From: Odobenus rosmarus divergens
Taxonomy: Eukaryota > Chordata > Mammalia > Carnivora > Odobenidae
Assembly: GCF_000321225.1 (NCBI RefSeq)
Contig: NW_004451515.1
Span: forward strand, 69,557-133,556
Length of the DNA stretch: 64,000 bases
Direction of reading: 5' to 3'
The stretch's first letter is position 1. Each line of letters begins with the position of its first letter. The notes beneath the pieces were generated by a model. The model did not search any database. It saw nothing but the letters and a program-made list of their open reading frames with translations, and had not been told where the DNA came from. Positions 57,596-64,000 of the stretch are shown here, piece after piece. The position numbers were made by a program, and so were the translations under genes.

Positions 57596-58079
57596 CAAAG
57601 TATAATTTAAGTTCTGCCTGTAAATATTTTTTGCTCTGTAAAAGTTGGTAATGCAACTTATACATGCATATATAAAAATTTTCTATCTTTTAAAAAATCT
57701 TTTGCTTACTAGGGAAGTCAGTGAAATGATAAATTGATAAGTTTGTTGTAAATCCATAGTGAAAAGTGGTGAAGAATCTTTTAATAGAAACAATCATTAA
57801 TTCTAGAGACTGGACTCATAATTTTCTAAGACAGTTTATCATAGGTCACGAGATATTTTTATTTACTTATTCCTTAAGAAAGCTTATTTGATTTTCTTAA
57901 ACATGGAAGGCCTAATCACAGTGATTAGTTAGGCAAGCTAATATGGCTATATAGTATCACACAACGCAGATTTCATGATAAAAAAACATGTCTAGTGATA
58001 AAAAGGGGTATAATGATAAAAGTGTGAGTTTTTCAAGAAAAGAGAATAATCCTAAATATGTATGTACCTAATAAGAAGA
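57596..58079. other. Single-copy AT-rich DNA
   Basis: No recognisable feature. Confidence 0.4.
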
Positions 58080-59162
58080 CTTCAAAATATACAAAACAAA
58101 ACTGGAAAAACAGAAGGAATAAATAAAATTCACATAATGATAATAAACACAACATGTCAGGATTTATAAAGCAGTGCCTCCAGGGAAATTAATAGCTCTA
58201 AATGGTTATATCAGAAAAGAAAAGAAGAAGATTGAACATCAATATTCTAAGCTTCCACCTTCAGGTAGAAAAAGAAGTGCACATTGAACCGAAGTAAGTA
58301 GAAAAAATTAATAATAAATATAAGTAGAAATCAGTAAAATAGAAAATAGACAATAGAGAAAAATCAATGAAAATAAAAGTCAGTTCTCTGCAAACATCAA
58401 GAAATTGATAAGCCCCTAGCTAGGTCAAGAAAAAGAGAAACCAGAATTTACTAGTATCAGGAATGAAAGAGAAAACATCACTATAGATTCCACTATTATG
58501 AAAAGGACAGTAAAGGAATATTGATAACTTAGATGAAATGGACAAATTCTCTAAAAATACAAATTACCAAAATTTAGACAAGAAGAAATAGAAAAATCTC
58601 AGTAGTTCTATAATCAAAGACATTTAATTACTAATTAAAAATCTTTGTACCAAATAAATTCCAGTCTAGATAGCTTTATTAGACCACCATTATCCTGATA
58701 CCCCAACCAAAATATTACAAGAAAACTGCAAATCACTATCTCATGAACATAAAATGCAAGAAATATCAGCAAATCTAACCCAGCAGTGTATATAAAGGAT
58801 AATACATAAAGACTAAGAATTTATTCAGCAATGCATATGTGTTTTAGCATTTAAAAAAAAAACCCATCAATATATTTCTCCACATTAACATATTAAAGTA
58901 AAATTCATAATCATCTGAGAGATATTAAAAAAGCATGTGATGAAATTCAGTATCTATTCATAATAAAAACTCTCAGAATACTATAAATGGAACTATGCCT
59001 AAACTGATTAAGATCACTTATGAAAACCTATATATAATATCATAATTAATGGAAAGACTGAACATTTCCCATATGAAGATCAAGAACAAGGTATGATGTT
59101 TGCTCTTACCATTTCTCTTCTGTATAGTACTGTAAGTCCTAAACAGTGCAGGAAGTCAAGCT

Positions 59163-59350
59163 ATTGCCTGGGTGGCTCAGCTGTTAAGCGTCTACCTTCG
59201 GCTCAGGTCATGATCCCAGAGTCCTGGGATCGAGCCCTGCGTCGGGCTCTCTGCTCAGCAGGAAGCCTACTTCTCCCTCTCCCACTCCCCCTGCTTGTGT
59301 TCCCTCTCTCACTGTGTCTCTCTCTGTCAAATAAATAAAATCTTTAAAAA
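59163..59350 (+). mobile_element. Can-SINE in L1M, head slightly truncated
   Basis: Starts at GCCTGGGTGGCTCAGCTG, missing the first few bases of the head, with a CTCTCTCTGTCAAATAAATAAAATCTTT tail. No clear target duplication. Confidence 0.93.
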
Positions 59351-59589
59351 TAAAATAAATTTTAAAAAAGTTAAGAAACATTCCAGTTGAAAAGGAAGAA
59401 GTAAAATTGTCTTTATTCATAAATTACAAAATTTTGTATTGAGAAAATACCTAAAGAATGATTATAATAATAATTTTAAAACTACCAGACCTAGTAAAAG
59501 AATTTATCAAGGTCATAGGATACAAAGTTAATAAACAAATTAATTTATTTCTATAAGTCAGCAGTGAAGAATTAGTAAATGAAATTTAT

Positions 59590-60425
59590 TATTCACTATT
59601 ACCAAGTCATGGAAGCAACTTTAAATGCCCATTTATGGGTGAATGGATAAAGAAAATGTGGTATATACATACAATGATATATTTTTTTATTAAAGATTTT
59701 TTTATTTGTTTTAGAGAGAGAGAGAGCATGTGTGAACAGAGGGAGGGGAAGAGGGAGAGGGAGAGAAATCTCAAGGAGACCACACGGAGCCCAATGCAGG
59801 ACTTGATCTCACGACCCCGAGATCATAACCTGAGCTGAAACCAAGAGTTGGATGCTTAACCAACTGTGCCACCCAGGTGTTAGCTTTAAAAATGAAAGAA
59901 ATCCTGCCATTTGTGGCAACATGAATGAACCTGGAAGACATTATCCTAAGTGAGATAAACTAGACACAGGAAAAATACTACATGATACCATTTATATGAG
60001 AAATCTAAAACAGTCAAATTCCTAGAAGTAGAGAGTAGAATGGTGATTGTCAGGGTCTAGGTGGAGGGAAAAACAGGGAAGTATTAGTCAAAGGGTATAG
60101 AATTTCAGTTACCCAAAATAAATAATTTTATAGAACTACTGTACAGCATAATGCCCACAGTTAATTCTGTATTACATACTTCTGAGTTTGCTCAGAGGCT
60201 AGATCTTATGTTAAGTAATTTTATCACAAAAAAATAATAAAGAGGGCCAGAGGAAATGTTTGGAGGTGATGGATATGTTTATGGCACAAATTGTGGTGAT
60301 GGTTTCATGGATATGGATATGTACTTATTTCCAAATTCATCAAGTTGAATGCATTAAGTATGTATAGCTTTTTGTATATCAGTCATACATCATAAAAGTC
60401 GTTTAAAAAATGAAATTGAAAATAA
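59590..60425 (+). mobile_element. L1MA-type 3' end nested in L1M
   Basis: 'GCCCATTTATGGGTGAATGGATAAAG', 'GGCAACATGAATGAACCTGGAAGACATTATCC', 'GGTGATTGTCAGGGTCTAGG' and 'CAAGTTGAATGCATTAAGTATG'; the L1M ORF2 text resumes afterwards. Interrupted by a SINE. Confidence 0.85.
59683..59878 (-). mobile_element. Can-SINE in L1MA 3' end
   Basis: Antisense; 'TTAAAGATTTTTTTATTTG' tail, 'CTTGATCTCACGACCCCGAG' and the 'GCCACCCAGGTG' head. Confidence 0.93.
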
Positions 60426-60969
60426 AACCATTTCTAATAGAATTTAAAAGCATACAATAGGAGTAAATTGAAAATATAACAAGTTTGTACAGTGAAAATT
60501 ACAAAATACTACTGAGAGAAAAACATCAAAGTAAACCGAGATATATACTACTGTAATTTATTGTAAATTCTCTCCAAATTGATTTATAGCTGAATGCAAT
60601 CCCAATGAAAATCACAGCAGTGTCTTTTAAAAATAGAAATTGACATGCCTTTTCTGAAATTTGTATGTGGACAGAAAATAGAACAGTTTTTCAAAAGAAT
60701 AATGTTGGAGCCTTTTATACTATCTGAATTCAAGACTTAAAAAGTAAAATGCTACATTTTTCAAAATAGTGTGGTAGTGGCAGAAGGATAGACATACTTC
60801 AGTGGAACAGAATAGAGTCTACAAATAGACCCACAAAAATGGCCAATTTATTTTCTACAAAAATGCCAGGTAATTCAGTGATGAAAGGATATCCTTTTAA
60901 CTATTTGTGCTGGATCTACTGAAAATTTATATTGAAGAAAATGGGTAGGCCACAGACAGAACATATTTG

Positions 60970-61147
60970 TTTTTTTTTTTTTTAAGATTTTATTTTATTT
61001 ATTTATTTGAGAGAGAGAGAGAGAAGCAGAGGGAGAAGCAGGCTCCCAAGAAGCAGGGAGCCCAATGCGGCACTCGATCCTGGGACTCCAGGATCATGAC
61101 CTGAGCCGAAGGCAGTCGCTTAACCAACTGAGCCACCCAGGCACCCC
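60970..61147 (-). mobile_element. Can-SINE in L1M ORF2
   Basis: Antisense; 16-bp target duplication AGACAGAACATATTTG / AGACAGAACGTATTTG (60,954-60,969 and 61,148-61,163), differing only at a CpG transition. Confidence 0.97.
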
Positions 61148-61214
61148 AGACAGAACGTATTTGTAGTACCTGTGTCTGACAAAGGAATTGTATCCAGAAT
61201 ATCTATATACCTAT

Positions 61215-61252
61215 TATGCTTCAATTATATAGAGGTATGCTTCAATTATATA
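61215..61252 (+). repeat. 17-bp direct repeat pair in L1M
   Basis: TATGCTTCAATTATATA at 61,215-61,231 and 61,236-61,252, separated by GAGG. Confidence 0.95.
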
Positions 61253-61395
61253 AAGTTTAGCAAACTAATAAAAAATTGGCAAAACCCTGGGCATTTTACA
61301 AAGGAAGGCATATGAAATGCCAATTAGCACATGAAGACTGCTGAACATCATTAGTCTTCAGGAAAATATAAATAACTATAAGATACAATTATACT

Positions 61396-61764
61396 CAGTA
61401 ACAACTGCCTATTCTTGAGATTCTTATCTCTTCGATTCTCCCTGTATTTGCTGTGGCTTTATTCTGTTTTACTATATTCCCGTTTTCACTGTCCTTTTTT
61501 CTGTCTTGCAGTTTTTGATTACTTGGGCTTCTGTTGCTCCATTGCTGGAGTTTATTGTTTGCCCTCTGTGTTTCTTTACTTCTGCCTGTCCTACTTCCTC
61601 TTGACTTTGTCAGTTTTGTGAGAGAATAAAGATAATCAATACTTTATTGTAGAGCAGAGCTATTATGTTGTTCCACCTCATTGTCTGCAGGCTTGTCCAT
61701 AAATATACCTCTTTAGGTGAAGCACTGATCCCAATTACTTATGACCAGAGTCTTGAGACTGTCA
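61396..61764. other. Single-copy DNA
   Basis: T-rich on the plus strand (open frame 61,415-61,621, hydrophobic by composition); no recognised gene or repeat. Confidence 0.4.
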
Positions 61765-61866
61765 GCATAAGATAAAGTGCCTCTTTCGTTCATTGCTTTA
61801 TGATCAGTGCCTAGACCAATACTTGTCACAATAATGTGTTCAGTAAATATTTGTTGAATGAATGAG
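61765..61866 (+). mobile_element. L2 LINE 3' end
   Basis: 'CGTTCATTGCTTTATGATCAGTGCCTAGACCAATACTTGTCAC' and 'GTGTTCAGTAAATATTTGTTGAATGAATGA' match the L2 3' consensus. Confidence 0.88.
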
Positions 61867-61994
61867 CTACCTCTGAGAATGAAGTTGAATGTGGCTGCTT
61901 CACTCGTAAGGGTGCACATGTCGTGTTTAGCATAGGATCCTTACAAATGATACTCTCAGGGAAACGTGATTTCTTCTTCTTTTTAAAGATCTAG

Positions 61995-62235
61995 ATTAGA
62001 CTAATACTTAAGAGCACTGATCCTGGAATGTGAATCTTGGCTTGAATCACAGTAGGCAGTTTTACTAAGTCTGTGACCTTGAGCACATTACTTCATCTCT
62101 TAGTGTTTCATTTTCCTTACCTGTAAGTGGAAATAACATTGCCAAACACATAGTATTGTAGGGATTAAAAAATTTACTGATGCCAAGTTGCCAAAAGAGT
62201 AGTTGACACATAGTATGATGGGAGGGTCCATAGTT
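61995..62235 (+). mobile_element. MIR SINE
   Basis: 'AATCTTGGCTTGAATCACAG', 'TCTGTGACCTTGAGCACATTACTTCATCTCTTAGTG' and 'TTACCTGTAAGTGGAAATAAC' in MIR sense order, nearly full length. Confidence 0.88.
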
Positions 62236-62240
62236 GTTAC

Positions 62241-62282
62241 TGTTATGATGATGATTATTATTATTACTACTACTACTATTGT
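62241..62282. repeat. ATG/ATT/ACT trinucleotide tract
   Basis: TTATGATGATGATTATTATTATTACTACTACTACTATTG, an imperfect trinucleotide repeat at the end of the MIR. Confidence 0.88.
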
Positions 62283-63016
62283 CTTTAGAGGGAAACAGCA
62301 TTATTCATGTCAGGAACGCAATGGAAGTCAGAATCTTCAGAGCCCATAATGTCTTTAACAGTGTAATTGTTTTAGGCAAGCCTTTTGCCTTTTTTCTACC
62401 CCGTTACTTTTTTTACAGAAGAAACTAAATTACAGCAGTATTTAAACACTAGAAATCACTTTGGAATCTTACAAAAAGACTTTGAAGTCAGTAGAGAAAG
62501 AGATACACTATAAAGCTTTGCTCCATGTCTGTTTCATCCCAATTTCCCTTTGTTGTAACCTCTGTGTATTTTTCGATCTAAATTCTAGGCCCCTCCCTTA
62601 GAGGACAGGCCTGCTCAGTGCCCTTAACCCTCACATCTCTGATGCTGTCATTCATATCTTTTTTGGGGAACCTTTAATTATCAATCCCAGAACATCCTAT
62701 AAATCTTCATTAGGAAATTCCTTCTGAACTTTTGCTGAAAAGTAGTTACTGTGCACTGTGTGTATAGCAGCTGTTTGCCTAAGTTAAAAAAAGTTGACCG
62801 TTTTAATTTGCTTTAAAAATATCCACTGGCACTGGTTCTCATTACAGATGTGTGGTTGTAACATTTCATTTTTAAAATGTGTATCCATCTTTTTTCAGTT
62901 CTAAAGGAGTCCAAAGAAACCATCTAAAACCTTAAAAATAACCACTAAACCTACAGTGTTTTTGGTTTTTAAAAATTCTCAAGGGAGGACATTTTTTATC
63001 TTGGACTTAAGCTTCA
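62283..63016. other. Single-copy DNA
   Basis: No repeat or gene recognised. Confidence 0.4.
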
Positions 63017-63096
63017 TACAGGGTGGCCCATTTAAAAGAGGCCCTGTACACAGCCACATTATTAAATGGGAACTGTTTTAAATGGGCCACCCTGTA
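63017..63096. mobile_element. 80-bp TA-flanked palindromic MITE
   Basis: Perfect inverted ends: CAGGGTGGCCCATTTAAAA (from 63,019; 21 bp counting the outer TA) and its exact reverse complement (63,076-63,096), separated by 38 bp. Both ends are bounded by TA, the target duplication of Tc1/mariner-type transposons. Size and layout recall MADE1 (80 bp), but the TIR sequence is different. I cannot name the family. The 21-bp stem with a 38-nt loop would fold into a hairpin if transcribed. Confidence 0.75.
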
Positions 63097-64000
63097 AATC
63101 AGGGTTTTTTTTCCAATGGATATTTACTTCTTTGCACACTTGAGAGTTTAGTTCAAGTTTTCAGTTACTGTGCTTGATAAGCAGCCGTGAAATTTAAATT
63201 TGGGCACCCAGATGACATCGAAATGCACAAATCTGAGTTCAGAGACATTAAGAAACTTGTAGGTTCATATTTTGAGAGAGCATGTCTGGAACTCTTTGAA
63301 AATTGGGCCAACATTCTATGCGAATCTCGGTTTTCAAAACATTTTTTTAATGGATGAAATACAAATAAACTGAAAATGGAAACTTTAACATAAACAGTTG
63401 AATGCAACTTTGGACTTTCTTTTACTGGAAATCTTTAAAAACAGGAAAGATGTCCACTTTTTTTGGAGTAGGTTGGGGTCAATAGTTCTTAATATTTTTA
63501 ATCCAAAAATTTCAAGTGCATACTATTTTTTTCGATTACCAAAAAATAAATCTGTGCTAAAAATGAGAGAGAAATGATATGTTATTTGAATTATAATATG
63601 TTGATTCAGGTTTTGTTCAAGCCCATCCCCAAAATTTGTAAGGCAAAGAGCAAGAATTTAAATGATGACCCGTGTACCATATGTCATCATAAATATCCCT
63701 GAAATCACACATCAGAAGAAGAGAAGCAAGGAAATGGATCTTTGGCACTATTTGAAAATGGTACTTTATAATGCAGTAATTTATAGTGCATTCATGCCGT
63801 CTGAGAGGAAGATTTGGGAACCTCAGCATTTCTACCACTTAATCCTTCCAACTCCCCAGAGCAGTGTGCATTTCCCATGTCAGTAGTAACATAACCCACA
63901 AACCTTCATGGCATTCTGATGCAGTAGCCTTTTGTTTTGAGAAATGTAGAGAATTCTCCCCCTAGGGCCTGAGTGGTGTTAAGTCACAAGAATGAAAGAT
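63097..64000. other. Single-copy DNA to window end
   Basis: No gene, repeat or RNA gene recognised in the last 0.9 kb. The frames at 63,165-63,407 (minus) and 63,662-63,886 (plus) have no recognisable domain. Confidence 0.4.

Larger units (their letters stand above)
58080..61395 (+). mobile_element. L1M ORF2, sense, with nested L1 and SINEs
   Basis: Sense ORF2 order: 'CTCCAGGGAAATTAATAGCTC', 'TCTGCAAACATCAAGAAATTGATAAGCCCC', 'GGACAAATTCTCTAAAAATAC', 'TAGACCACCATTATCCTGATACC', 'CTCTCAGAATACTATAAATGG', then after the insertions 'GCTGAATGCAATCCCAATGAAAATC', 'GGATAGACATACTTCAGTGGAACAGAATAGAG' and 'GGAATTGTATCCAGAATAT'. Fully decayed. Confidence 0.85.

Noticed and set aside
1..64000. CRISPR arrays, operons, phage or bacterial features
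   Set aside because: No spaced direct-repeat array, no ribosome-binding or operon structure; the repeat content is plainly mammalian.

Overview
This is a piece of a mammalian nuclear genome, and almost certainly from a carnivoran. The evidence is about nineteen copies of a tRNA-Lys-type SINE with the Can-SINE (SINEC) signature: a head reading GCACCTGGGTGGCTCAG, a CT-rich middle and an AATAAA/TCTTT A-rich tail. Several generations of LINE-1, ancient MIR and L2 copies, Tigger1 DNA-transposon remnants and LTR remnants surround them. The sequence is AT-rich with no CpG island. I see no intact protein-coding gene, no functional tRNA or rRNA gene and no CRISPR array. The open frames in the window are short and mostly lie inside LINEs, SINEs and one retropseudogene. 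The window is intergenic or inside a very large intron; the sequence alone cannot say which.

Layout. 1-12,900 is mostly L1: an old 3' end, a near full-length decayed antisense L1 (about 1,345-7,841) carrying three SINEs, an older antisense L1M, then a 5'-inverted young L1 next to a 105-bp inverted duplication. 12,900-21,090 is mostly single-copy, with one 5'-truncated sense L1 (13,482-14,163), MIR remnants, a 41-bp dispersed direct repeat and a SINE-interrupted L1M 3' end. 21,090-25,110 holds antisense L1s, SINEs, an LTR-like repeat and L2. 25,110-34,490 is the poorest in young repeats, with single-copy DNA, a MaLR LTR fragment, MIRs and an 800-bp ancient repeat.

34,494-37,566 is the best-resolved locus. 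A 5'-truncated young L1 with a 13-bp target duplication contains an EEF1A1 processed pseudogene with its own 15-bp duplication, and that in turn contains an antisense SINE with its own duplication. The EEF1A1 copy has three single-base frameshifts. It also appears to carry a non-standard first exon joined exactly where the usual exon 2 begins.

38,036-43,270 is an antisense L1M split by a Tigger1 element and a younger L1. 43,955-45,550 is a twin-primed (5'-inverted) L1. 47,140-50,690 is another antisense L1M, split by two SINEs, a second Tigger1 and a roughly 120-bp L1 stub. 51,205-51,675 looks like a solitary ERV1-type LTR. 53,020-55,925 is a sense L1 5' half (5' UTR plus broken ORF1) joined to an L1 3' end with no ORF2. 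56,695-61,395 contains more L1M with nested L1 and SINEs. The last 2.6 kb is largely single-copy and contains an 80-bp TA-flanked perfect-TIR hairpin element at 63,017-63,096.

Nothing here amounts to a clearly new biological system. The observations most worth checking are the EEF1A1 alternative first exon, the 80-bp palindromic MITE, the inverted duplication around 10.6-12.0 kb and a 47-bp candidate exon at 24,266. Repeat family names were assigned by eye from remembered consensus features; subfamily names are approximate.
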